Source of the DNA: Coprococcus sp. | Lineage (GTDB): Bacteria > Bacillota > Clostridia > Lachnospirales > Lachnospiraceae | Reading direction: 5' to 3' | NCBI GenBank assembly: GCA_017935345.1 | Contig: JAGBHU010000016.1 | Coordinates: forward strand, 124,001-188,000 | Length of the DNA: 64,000 nt | The notes under the pieces: model-generated | What the model saw: only the letters and a program-made list of their open reading frames with translations | Told to the model about the DNA's origin: nothing | The model's database searches: none | Shown: positions 43,567 to 51,470 of the stretch, piece by piece | Layout: each line of letters begins with the position of its first letter | Numbering within the stretch: position 1 is the stretch's first letter | Translations under genes and position numbers: made by a program

Positions 43567-45651
43567 ATGGCTAAGAATCTTGTAATAGTAGAGTCGCCTG
43601 CAAAGGCAAAAACTATAAAGAAATTTTTAGGAACCAATTATGAGGTTATAGCATCAAACGGTCATGTAAGGGATCTTCCTAAGAGTCAGATGGGGATAGA
43701 CGTTGAGAACGATTTTGAACCGAAGTACATCACTATCAGGGGAAAAGGTGATATTCTGGCTGCACTTAGAAAGGAAGTTAAGAAGGCGGATAAAATATAT
43801 CTTGCAACTGACCCGGACCGTGAAGGGGAAGCTATTTCATATCATTTGTCAAAAGCTTTAAAGTTGGAGGACAAGGCATATAAGAGAATAACGTTTAATG
43901 AGATAACCAAAAATGCTGTGAAGAATTCCATTAAGGAAGCAAGAGAAATAGATATGAATCTTGTCGATGCGCAGCAGGCAAGACGTGTCTTGGACAGACT
44001 TGTGGGATACAAAATAAGTCCTGTTCTCTGGGCAAAAATAAAAAGTGGTCTTAGTGCAGGGCGTGTTCAGTCTGTTGCACTGAAGCTTGTTTGTGACAGA
44101 GAAAAGGAAATCAATGAGTTTATTCCACAGGAATATTGGACTTTGGGAGTTCGGTTGACAAATTCCAAGCTCAAGAAGGATATCGAATTCAAATTTACAG
44201 GAAATGGTGTTGAGAAGGAAGAGATAAGCTCAAAAGAAGCGCTTGACAATATACTTACGCAAATGAAGGGGGCTGATTTTGAGGTAAAATCGGTAAAGAC
44301 GAGTGAGCGGAACAAGAAGTCACCACTTCCGTTTACGACAAGTACATTGCAGCAGGATGCATCCTCAAAGCTGAATTTTGCAACCTCTAAGACGATGAGA
44401 ATCGCCCAGCAGTTATATGAAGGTGTGGATATAAAGGGCAGAGGAACCATCGGTCTTATTACGTATCTTCGTACAGACTCTACACGTATATCAGATGAAG
44501 CTGTGGCAAATGCAGGAAGATATATTGCAGAAAATTACGGAGAACAATATATAGGGACAGAACATAAAACGGAAAAAGCCGGTAAAAAGATTCAGGATGC
44601 CCATGAGGCTATAAGACCTACGGATATTACACTTTCACCTGTGAAAGTAAAGGAACAACTTACAAGAGACCAGTTTCGATTGTATCAGTTGATTTATAAT
44701 AGATTTCTTGCCAGTCAGATGGCAGGTGCCATCTATTCTGTAAAAACCGTAAAGGTGGAGGCAGGATCGTGTCATTTGCAGACATCAGCCTCAAAAATTG
44801 CTTTTGACGGCTTTATGGCAGTATACAATATTGATAATGAAAAGTCAGAGCATGTAGCAGGCATCAATGATTTAAACGAGGGTGATGTGTTAGAGCTTGT
44901 ATCATTTGATGAAAAACAGCACTTTACCCAGCCGCCTGCGAGGTATACGGAGGCACTTCTTGTAAAGACTTTAGAGGAGCTTGGAATAGGACGTCCTAGT
45001 ACTTATGCACCAACGATTTCAACGATTTTGGCAAGAAGATATATTACAAAGGAAAATAAGAAGCTGTATGTTACGGAGATTGGAGAAGCCGTAAACCAGA
45101 GTATGGAACAGGCATTTCCTGTCATTGTTGATGTAAACTTTACGGCAAATATGGAGTCACTTCTGGATAAGATCGGTGAGGGAGAAATCGACTGGAAGGT
45201 GGTTGTGCGTAATTTCTATCCGGACCTTGATGTCGCAGTCAAGAAGGCTGAGGCGGAACTGGAGTCTATCACGATAGAGGATGAGGTTTCAGAGGAAGTC
45301 TGTGATTCATGTGGAAGAAACATGGTTATCAAGTACGGACCGCATGGTAAGTTCCTTGCATGTCCGGGATTTCCTGAGTGTAAATCGACAAAACCGTTCT
45401 TTGAGAAAATCGGTGTTGCATGTCCTTTATGTGGAAATGATATCGTGATAAAGAAAACGCGTAAGGGCAGACGTTATTATGGCTGTCTTTCATCTCCTGA
45501 TTGTGATTTTATGTCATGGACAAAGCCGTCTGATGTAAAGTGTCCTGATTGCGGCAGTTACATGGTTGAACGTGGTAATAAACTCCAGTGTTCAGACCCA
45601 AATTGCGGCTACACCTGTGATAAAAAGAAAGAAGAAAACGCCGAAAATTAA
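43567..45651 (+). CDS. topA: DNA topoisomerase I (type IA)
   Basis: A 694-residue type IA topoisomerase that relaxes negative supercoils. It starts KNLVIVESPAKAKTIKKFLG (TOPRIM), with the acidic DPDREGEAIS motif, then FNEITKNAV, the catalytic Tyr in ITYLRTDSTRISDEA, and KIQDAHEAIRPT. The C-terminus carries three zinc ribbons (CDSCGRNM...CPGFPEC, CPLCGND...CLSSPDC, CPDCGSYM...CSDPNC), one more than some Firmicutes. AAGGAAGG precedes the ATG. It is followed by palindromic element copy B rather than a simple terminator. Confidence 0.97.
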   Translation: MAKNLVIVESPAKAKTIKKFLGTNYEVIASNGHVRDLPKSQMGIDVENDFEPKYITIRGKGDILAALRKEVKKADKIYLATDPDREGEAISYHLSKALKLEDKAYKRITFNEITKNAVKNSIKEAREIDMNLVDAQQARRVLDRLVGYKISPVLWAKIKSGLSAGRVQSVALKLVCDREKEINEFIPQEYWTLGVRLTNSKLKKDIEFKFTGNGVEKEEISSKEALDNILTQMKGADFEVKSVKTSERNKKSPLPFTTSTLQQDASSKLNFATSKTMRIAQQLYEGVDIKGRGTIGLITYLRTDSTRISDEAVANAGRYIAENYGEQYIGTEHKTEKAGKKIQDAHEAIRPTDITLSPVKVKEQLTRDQFRLYQLIYNRFLASQMAGAIYSVKTVKVEAGSCHLQTSASKIAFDGFMAVYNIDNEKSEHVAGINDLNEGDVLELVSFDEKQHFTQPPARYTEALLVKTLEELGIGRPSTYAPTISTILARRYITKENKKLYVTEIGEAVNQSMEQAFPVIVDVNFTANMESLLDKIGEGEIDWKVVVRNFYPDLDVAVKKAEAELESITIEDEVSEEVCDSCGRNMVIKYGPHGKFLACPGFPECKSTKPFFEKIGVACPLCGNDIVIKKTRKGRRYYGCLSSPDCDFMSWTKPSDVKCPDCGSYMVERGNKLQCSDPNCGYTCDKKKEENAEN

Positions 45652-45727
45652 ATAAAATATTAGAAAAGTTGCTTATGCATAGAAATGTTAATAGAAACTT
45701 ACCGATTAGCTTTTGGTAAGCAGATTG

Positions 45728-45857
45728 CCTGTATGTAATGTATATTGTTTGAAGGATACTAAAATACGTTGGTACTTAATGAGCATTGCGAATTTAGTAC
45801 CATTACGTATTTTACAAAGCGCAAGCGGTCCGTAAAATAATATACATTATATACAGG
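45728..45857. repeat. Palindromic element, copy B (130 bp), inverted relative to copy A
   Basis: Arms 45728-45746 and 45839-45857 are complementary at 18 of 19 positions. The ~100-bp core is the reverse complement of the core at 40557-40660 (GAAGGATACTAAAATACG..., GAGCATTGCGAATTTAG..., AAAGCGCAAGCGGTCCG). The outer arms differ in sequence from copy A yet remain self-complementary, so structure is kept while sequence varies. Upstream, CTTACC/GGTAAG (45698-45703, 45715-45720) forms a further small hairpin after topA. Confidence 0.85.
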
Positions 45858-45906
45858 CTTTCTGGTCATTAAGAAGCGAATCGCAAAATTCGGATGACTT
45901 TTTGGG

Positions 45907-45935
45907 TTGTTATCTGACAGTTATTGTGATAGAAT
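45907..45935 (+). promoter_or_regulatory. Predicted codY promoter
   Basis: TTGTTA (45907-45912), 17-bp spacer, TAGAAT (45930-45935), about 65 bp before the codY start. Confidence 0.5.
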
Positions 45936-46000
45936 GACAAATAGTCAAGATTTTTTATGCAATAGCAACTTTTTTGCGTTTTAAATATGGAGGTAAAGAA

Positions 46001-46765
46001 ATGAGTGTACAATTGTTAGATAAAACGAGAAAAATTAATAAATTATTGCACAATAATAATTCTCATAAAGTAGTATTTAACGATATTTGTGATGTATTAA
46101 GTGATATATTAGAATCGAACGTTATGGTAATCAGTAAGAAGGGTAAGATTCTGGGTATTAAAAATCGTGAGGATATTCCCGAAATACATGAATTGATAGA
46201 AGGAAATGTAGGTCTTTTAATTGACAATATGTTAAATGAAAGGCTTTTGCTTGTTTTGTCTACGAAAGAAAATGTAAATCTGACGACACTTGGATTTGAT
46301 GCGGAGGATATCGACAAATATCAGGGACTTCTTCTTCCGATAGATATAGCGGGTGAAAGACTTGGTACATTGTTCCTGTACAAAATGAACAGTCAGTATG
46401 ATATAGATGATATTATACTTGGTGAATATGGAACTACGGTTGTAGGTCTTGAGATGATGAGAGCTCTTAATGAGGAAAATGCGGAAGAGGATAGAAAGAT
46501 TGCAATCGTTAAATCCGCGATTAATACCTTATCATTTTCGGAATTACAGGCAATCAAGCATATATTTTCAGAGCTGGATGGCAACGAGGGTATTCTTGTA
46601 GCCAGTAAGGTGGCAGACAGAGTGGGAATAACACGTTCGGTTATTGTAAATGCTTTGAGAAAATTTGAAAGTGCAGGTGTGATTGAAGCACGCTCCTCAG
46701 GAATGAAGGGGACATATATCAGAGTTGTCAATGATGTTGTATTTGATGAATTAGACAAGCTGTAA
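46001..46765 (+). CDS. codY: GTP- and branched-chain amino acid-sensing global regulator CodY
   Basis: A 254-residue CodY. The N-terminal GAF domain senses isoleucine/valine/leucine; the C-terminal winged helix (LVASKVADRVGITRSVIVNALRKFESAGVIEARSSGMKGTYIRV) binds AATTTTCWGAAAATT-like boxes and represses biosynthesis and nutrient-scavenging genes in rich conditions. The ATG at 46001 follows TATGGAGGTAAAG; the frame opens farther upstream at 45974 but without a site. Its presence on the same segment as leuCDB-ilvDB is notable because those are classic CodY targets, although I find no strong CodY box at leuC. Confidence 0.96.
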   Translation: MSVQLLDKTRKINKLLHNNNSHKVVFNDICDVLSDILESNVMVISKKGKILGIKNREDIPEIHELIEGNVGLLIDNMLNERLLLVLSTKENVNLTTLGFDAEDIDKYQGLLLPIDIAGERLGTLFLYKMNSQYDIDDIILGEYGTTVVGLEMMRALNEENAEEDRKIAIVKSAINTLSFSELQAIKHIFSELDGNEGILVASKVADRVGITRSVIVNALRKFESAGVIEARSSGMKGTYIRVVNDVVFDELDKL

Positions 46766-46824
46766 AAGAAGTTGAATTAGACATTTTGAATGGTCTGCAA
46801 ATTTATGAGAAAGGAAAAAGTGTT

Positions 46825-48009
46825 ATGATACCAGCAATAGTAACATTAGTTGTCGGAGTAATAATAGTATGTATCAGTTTTGTTATTACAGATAATAGAA
46901 AGACGCAGGAAGAGGAGCTTACCGAAGAAGGTATAGAGCGTGTAAAAAAACAGATTTTAGAGTATGGAGATGAGGTTGTTCAAAAATATAAAGATGAAAT
47001 CAAGACTTATTCAGATGATGCATCAGAGAACTTCAAATCCGATTCGGATAAAGCGCTGGAGCAGATAAAAAAGGATATAGAAGCGTGTTCAAGGTCGCTT
47101 TCCGAGAAGGCAAAGAAGGAAATGATTGAATATATTAACAAATGCCTTGCTGAAGCTTATGCAGTATATGATTGCGACAGCGATGAAGAAGTAAAATCCG
47201 ATGCACAGGCTGGAGAAGAAACATCTGAAAACACCACAGATGCACAGGATGGAGAAGAAACATCTGAAAACACAGCAGATGTGCAGGCTGGAGAAGAAAC
47301 ATCTGAAAACATAGCAGATGTGCAGGCTGGAGAAGAAACATCTGAAAACATAGCAGATGTGCAGGATGAAGAAGAAACATCTGAAAACATAGCAGATATA
47401 CAGACTGAAGAAAAAACGCCTGAAAACACAGCAGATGTGCAGGATGAAGAAACATCTGAAAACACAGCAGATGCACAGGATGGAGAAGAAACATCTGAAA
47501 ACATAACGGATGTACAGGATGAAGAAACATCTGAAAACACAGCAGATGCACAGGATGGAGAAGAAACATCTGAAAACACAGCAGATGTGCAGGATGAAGA
47601 AGTGAAGCAGTCTGATACAGATACAGCGGATGAAACAGCTGGTGCCGGAACAGAGGAGGAAATATCATCTGTTAACGAAACAGAGGGTGTTGCAGAGAAA
47701 AATGCAACCGCAGAGCGTTCTGATGAAGCATCGGCGGCAGAGAACGCTGTTGCAACGGACAAGCCTGTTACAAAGAATAAAAAATCAGGCAAGTCAAAGA
47801 AAAGAGGCAATAAGAATAAGAAAGACGAGAATGCCGGACAGGAGGAAGCAAAGCCGGTAATAGAAGATATTTGGGATGATGAAAATGATATTGAAAAGGA
47901 AGTAGCGGAGCTTTATCATAATGGTTTTGGTATTATGGAAATAGCAAATCAATTAGGTATCGGTGTTGGCGAAGCTAAGTTAATAATCAAGGATATTGAG
48001 AGGAAATAA
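46825..48009 (+). CDS. Membrane-anchored acidic-repeat protein with C-terminal DUF6115-like HTH
   Basis: A 394-residue protein: an N-terminal membrane helix (IPAIVTLVVGVIIVCISFVI), a cytosolic coiled-coil of ~95 residues, then ten units of a 12-13 residue acidic repeat (E-E-T-S-E-N-T/I-A-D-V/A-Q-D/A) spanning residues ~130-255, an acidic low-complexity part, a Lys-rich block (KNKKSGKSKKRGNKNKK) and a final ~45-residue helix-turn-helix-like domain (VAELYHNGFGIMEIANQLGIGVGEAKLIIKDI) matching DUF6115. The ATG at 46825 follows AAAGGAAAAAG; an upstream in-frame ATG at 46786 has no site. Lachnospiraceae typically carry it after codY. Function unknown; membrane-tethered scaffold or DNA-binding link are guesses. 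Confidence 0.75.
   Translation: MIPAIVTLVVGVIIVCISFVITDNRKTQEEELTEEGIERVKKQILEYGDEVVQKYKDEIKTYSDDASENFKSDSDKALEQIKKDIEACSRSLSEKAKKEMIEYINKCLAEAYAVYDCDSDEEVKSDAQAGEETSENTTDAQDGEETSENTADVQAGEETSENIADVQAGEETSENIADVQDEEETSENIADIQTEEKTPENTADVQDEETSENTADAQDGEETSENITDVQDEETSENTADAQDGEETSENTADVQDEEVKQSDTDTADETAGAGTEEEISSVNETEGVAEKNATAERSDEASAAENAVATDKPVTKNKKSGKSKKRGNKNKKDENAGQEEAKPVIEDIWDDENDIEKEVAELYHNGFGIMEIANQLGIGVGEAKLIIKDIERK
47205..47600. repeat. Coding tandem repeat, 36/39-bp units
   Basis: About ten imperfect in-frame copies, recognisable by GAAGAAACATCTGAAAACA; units are 39 bp (13 codons) or 36 bp (12 codons, when one Glu/Gly codon is missing). All indels keep the frame, so length can vary without disrupting the protein. 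Confidence 0.9.
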
Positions 48010-48033
48010 TCAGCTTCATTAAGGAGACAGGCT

Positions 48034-48768
48034 ATGAATAAAAAGATATTTTTAAGAGGATTGGGAATAGGTCTTATTTTAGGTGGACTTGTAATGTTTG
48101 TGGCGCTTGGTACAGATAAGTCATCCGGGAATAATTCTGCGAAAAAAACCTTGACAGTATCTGCTACAAATGCAAGTACTGCAGATGAAGATGAACAGAA
48201 AGGACAGGAAGAAAAAAAATCCGAGGCGGAAAATAACAAAAAGGAAGGCAATAAAGAGGAAAAAACGGAAGAAGACAGTGAAGACGACTCCAAACAGAAT
48301 CATACCAAGACGGATGATTCTGATAAAAAGGAATCCGGAAGTGAAGCTGCAACAAAAAATGATGTAACAGAAAATCCTACAACTGAAAAGGCTGAGGCAG
48401 AGAATGCCACGACAGAAAAATCTACAGAAGAGCCTTCGACAGAAAAGACTACAAAAGAGGCGACAACAGAGAAATCAACAGAAAAGGCTACAACGGAAGA
48501 ACCTACAACAGAAGAGCCTACAACGGAAGAATTGAAGCCTGCGGCAGTAAAATATAAATCTGGCGGCGGATATATTGTGGTTACGAAGGACATGGACCCT
48601 GAGACAATATGTGACGAGCTTCTTGAAATCGGCGTTATCAGCGATAAATGGGATTATTATAACTGGTTACTGCAATCAGGTTATTCTAACAGCATCGAGC
48701 CGGGAACCTATTATTTCGGCGGATATGAAAGCTATGCCGGAATCGTATGGATTCTGTTGGGAAATTAG
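48034..48768 (+). CDS. Membrane protein with truncated MltG/YceG-like LysM domain, no catalytic domain
   Basis: A 244-residue protein: Lys-rich start, one membrane helix (GLGIGLILGGLVMFVAL), a ~115-residue low-complexity spacer of Glu/Lys then repeated T-T-E-x-P/S (residues ~40-165), and a ~65-residue C-terminal domain (KDMDPETICDELLEIGVISDKWDYYNWLLQSGY...IEPGTYYF) that resembles the LysM-like domain of the endolytic transglycosylase MltG. The catalytic part of MltG that should follow is absent. It may bind peptidoglycan and act as an accessory factor. AAGGAG precedes the ATG, 24 bp after the DUF6115 gene, and 14 bp separate it from the sulfatase-fold gene. Confidence 0.7.
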   Translation: MNKKIFLRGLGIGLILGGLVMFVALGTDKSSGNNSAKKTLTVSATNASTADEDEQKGQEEKKSEAENNKKEGNKEEKTEEDSEDDSKQNHTKTDDSDKKESGSEAATKNDVTENPTTEKAEAENATTEKSTEEPSTEKTTKEATTEKSTEKATTEEPTTEEPTTEELKPAAVKYKSGGGYIVVTKDMDPETICDELLEIGVISDKWDYYNWLLQSGYSNSIEPGTYYFGGYESYAGIVWILLGN

Positions 48769-48782
48769 CAGGGGGTATCAAT

Positions 48783-51152
48783 ATGATTTACATTTGTATG
48801 TGGATAGCTATAATATTGTTTACCGCGATAAGGTTTTACAGAAAAAGAAAATACAACAAAATCAGTGATATTATTTCTTATATATTTTATTATTATATAC
48901 TCTTTGGCATAATTCTATCCATAAAAATCAATGGACGATATATCATATTTGAAAATATATGGTATGGTTTATTGATATTAGTTTTGGCTTCGGCACTTTT
49001 GATGCTGGTGCCGTTTTTATATGGTCGGATAAGAAATCGATATCCGGATTGCAGAGCCTTGGTTTATCTGAGCGATATCCATGAAATGACAGTTGGACAG
49101 TTTACGTTATTTTTTCTGTTGGCAGAAGCATTTTATTATTTGTCAGATAGGGATATAAAGGGATATATCATAGTATTCGGTGTTTCGTATTTTATGAATA
49201 CGATATTTCGGTTATGTTTATTCTTTAAGAAAGATTCTATAAGAGAATTTACTACATTGCTGAATATAACGGCTATGTATGTAATGCCGATTGCATTGGC
49301 AATATACGGTTACGCTGAATATAAGGAGCATATTTTTACGGTATTGGTATTTATGGCAGGCGTTTATCTGTTGAATTTGCTTTTATATGCATTCAATGCA
49401 TTTGCCACAAAAGAGGGGAGCGTTTTCTGGATATTCTTTACTGATACGCGGCTTATATCCAGAGATAAAATATCTTTGAAGAAGATGGCGGCAAAGTTTT
49501 CTCTTGCACTTGTTGCATGGATACTGCTTGTATTTGAATTTTTGATGGAAAACACGATAGAATTCTATTATGTGAACATGGATTCATTGCCATTTTGTTT
49601 AGGGGATTTTTATGGGAAATGTATCCGGTTATTTTTTATCATTTCATTTATTTTGATTATATATGGTCTTACAATCAAAACAAAAGTTCTAAGATATGTA
49701 TCAGGAATTATTTTTGGAATCGCATTTGCCGGCTATCTTCAGGTTATGATATTTAACAAGGACATCGGTATTACAGATCTTGCCAATATCAACTGGAAGG
49801 ATTATCAGGCAAAAATGATTATAAACAGCCTGATATGGATCGCTGTCATTGTTGTTGTTTTAATTTTGATAAAAAAATATCAGAATAAAATGATGAGAGT
49901 TATTACCGGGATTTCTGCTGTTATTTTGATAGTACAGATATCAGCGGTCATTTCCATGTTTATAAAAATCGGTGGATTTCATAATGAACCGGGTATATCG
50001 CCTGTAGGATATTATCTGAGTGGAAACGATGAATATGAGCTGTCCTCGGAGAAAAATGTGGCGGTGTTCATTTTGGATACATATAGTAATGACTATCTGG
50101 ACAGTATGCTGCAAAAGTATCCTGATGAACTTGATAATTTTAAGGACTTTACATATTTTAATAATTACGATTGCAAATATGATGGAACGGCCCTTGCCAT
50201 GAATTACATTTTGTCGGGGGTGGATTTTGATAATACGATTCCGTGCAGAGAGTATGCAGAACAGGCATTTCAGTCAGATAAGACAAATGCTTTTTATAAG
50301 ATTTTAAATGATGCAGGGTATACATGCAGGATATATACGGATATGACAACATTATCATTTATATCGGGAAATAATCTGTATGGAAAATATGAAAATGTAA
50401 AGCATGATGATACGGTTCTTGTTGAAAAGGATTATGCAGGAATTGTAAAAAATATCTGCAAAGGTTCGGCATACAGACTGCTTCCTTTATCGGTAAAACG
50501 GTACAGCATCGTATTTACCACCGATTTTTTACAGCTTGTTACATGTAATGCCTACGATGATGATATACAGCTTGATGATGATTTTAAAGCGGACAGGCTG
50601 CGGCTTGCTGATAATTCCGGATTATTCTGCATCTATCATTTTTTAGGGATGCATACTTTCAAAACCGGAGAGAAGGAAGATATGGCTAAAAGGAATCTTG
50701 ATTATGTGTCATCCTATATAGACAAATTGGAGGAATTGGGGATATATGATGATACGGTAATCATTATTATGGCGGATCATGGGATACCTTGTACTACAGA
50801 TGGAATGCAGCCTATATTCTTTATAAAGCGTGCAGGTGAGGAACATGATAAAATAGTGATAAATGATGCTCCCGTAAGCGTGGAAGAATTTATCCCGACG
50901 GTTGTATATGCAATCGGAGAAGATAACAGCGGCTTTGGAAAAACGGTATATGATTATGCGAGCGATGATGTCAGAGAGAGAACCGTCTATGTAAGAAGGT
51001 GGACAGATAGAATCAACGCACTTTCTGAAGATGTGAATTATTCTTTTCGATATCTTTACAAATATACCTATACCGGAAATAAAGAGGATTTGCGGCAGTT
51101 CGGCGAGGATGACTATATTGAGAAAATCGAGCTGACGGATTTTTGGCATTAA
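48783..51152 (+). CDS. Sulfatase/alkaline-phosphatase-superfamily membrane transferase (LtaS-like)
   Basis: A 789-residue protein with about ten membrane helices in the first ~400 residues and an outside alkaline-phosphatase-superfamily domain after. Motifs: VFILDTYSNDYLD (first metal Asp), YDGTALAMNYILSG (Thr as probable nucleophile, as in LtaS), FLGMHTF (His) and VIIIMADHGIP (Asp-His). The superfamily includes LtaS, phosphoethanolamine transferases and sulfatases; the layout fits transfer of a phospho-alcohol group to a surface polymer. The exact reaction is open. AGCAGGGGG upstream supports ATG 48783. It is followed by a small membrane protein and the YidC-TagF fusion, so it probably works in the same envelope pathway. 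Confidence 0.75.
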   Translation: MIYICMWIAIILFTAIRFYRKRKYNKISDIISYIFYYYILFGIILSIKINGRYIIFENIWYGLLILVLASALLMLVPFLYGRIRNRYPDCRALVYLSDIHEMTVGQFTLFFLLAEAFYYLSDRDIKGYIIVFGVSYFMNTIFRLCLFFKKDSIREFTTLLNITAMYVMPIALAIYGYAEYKEHIFTVLVFMAGVYLLNLLLYAFNAFATKEGSVFWIFFTDTRLISRDKISLKKMAAKFSLALVAWILLVFEFLMENTIEFYYVNMDSLPFCLGDFYGKCIRLFFIISFILIIYGLTIKTKVLRYVSGIIFGIAFAGYLQVMIFNKDIGITDLANINWKDYQAKMIINSLIWIAVIVVVLILIKKYQNKMMRVITGISAVILIVQISAVISMFIKIGGFHNEPGISPVGYYLSGNDEYELSSEKNVAVFILDTYSNDYLDSMLQKYPDELDNFKDFTYFNNYDCKYDGTALAMNYILSGVDFDNTIPCREYAEQAFQSDKTNAFYKILNDAGYTCRIYTDMTTLSFISGNNLYGKYENVKHDDTVLVEKDYAGIVKNICKGSAYRLLPLSVKRYSIVFTTDFLQLVTCNAYDDDIQLDDDFKADRLRLADNSGLFCIYHFLGMHTFKTGEKEDMAKRNLDYVSSYIDKLEELGIYDDTVIIIMADHGIPCTTDGMQPIFFIKRAGEEHDKIVINDAPVSVEEFIPTVVYAIGEDNSGFGKTVYDYASDDVRERTVYVRRWTDRINALSEDVNYSFRYLYKYTYTGNKEDLRQFGEDDYIEKIELTDFWH

Positions 51153-51197
51153 AAGATGTTATCAATAAAATTATTATATTTTTAGGAGATTAGGAAC

Positions 51198-51464
51198 ATG
51201 AATGAGATATTGAATGGGAATGATGTTATGAATTTAGTAGGAACAATGCGATTATATATTGATCCGGCCACTACAAGTTATCTGATTCAAATTATTGTCG
51301 GAGCCGGTATCGCTGTTGCGGCGGTAGCAGGAATTGCGTTTAGTAAGATAAAAAGAGCCTTAAAAAAGAATAAGGGAGAGGGGACAAAAGAAGTCATAAA
51401 ACAGGATGACGGGAATGAAGAAAAAATAATTTCGGCAGATGATTTATTAGATGATGAGGAGTAA
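51198..51464 (+). CDS. Small single-pass membrane protein (YIDP-type)
   Basis: An 88-residue protein with a conserved-looking N-terminal LYIDPATTSYLIQIIVGA motif leading into one membrane helix, then a Lys-rich and an acidic tail (ISADDLLDDEE). Small proteins with YIDP-G/A-T-x-S-Y-L-I-Q are often found beside sulfatase-fold envelope genes. TTAGGAG precedes the ATG, and the YidC-TagF gene follows after 6 bp. Likely an accessory or stabilising subunit; function unknown. Confidence 0.7.
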   Translation: MNEILNGNDVMNLVGTMRLYIDPATTSYLIQIIVGAGIAVAAVAGIAFSKIKRALKKNKGEGTKEVIKQDDGNEEKIISADDLLDDEE

Positions 51465-51470
51465 GGGAAA

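Noticed and set aside
47205..47600. CRISPR-like direct repeats
   Set aside because: The units are contiguous, in frame within a protein gene and have no unique spacers.
47157..47810. Minus-strand 217-aa Ser/Cys-rich frame opposite the acidic repeat
   Set aside because: It is the mirror of a low-complexity coding repeat with no start signals.
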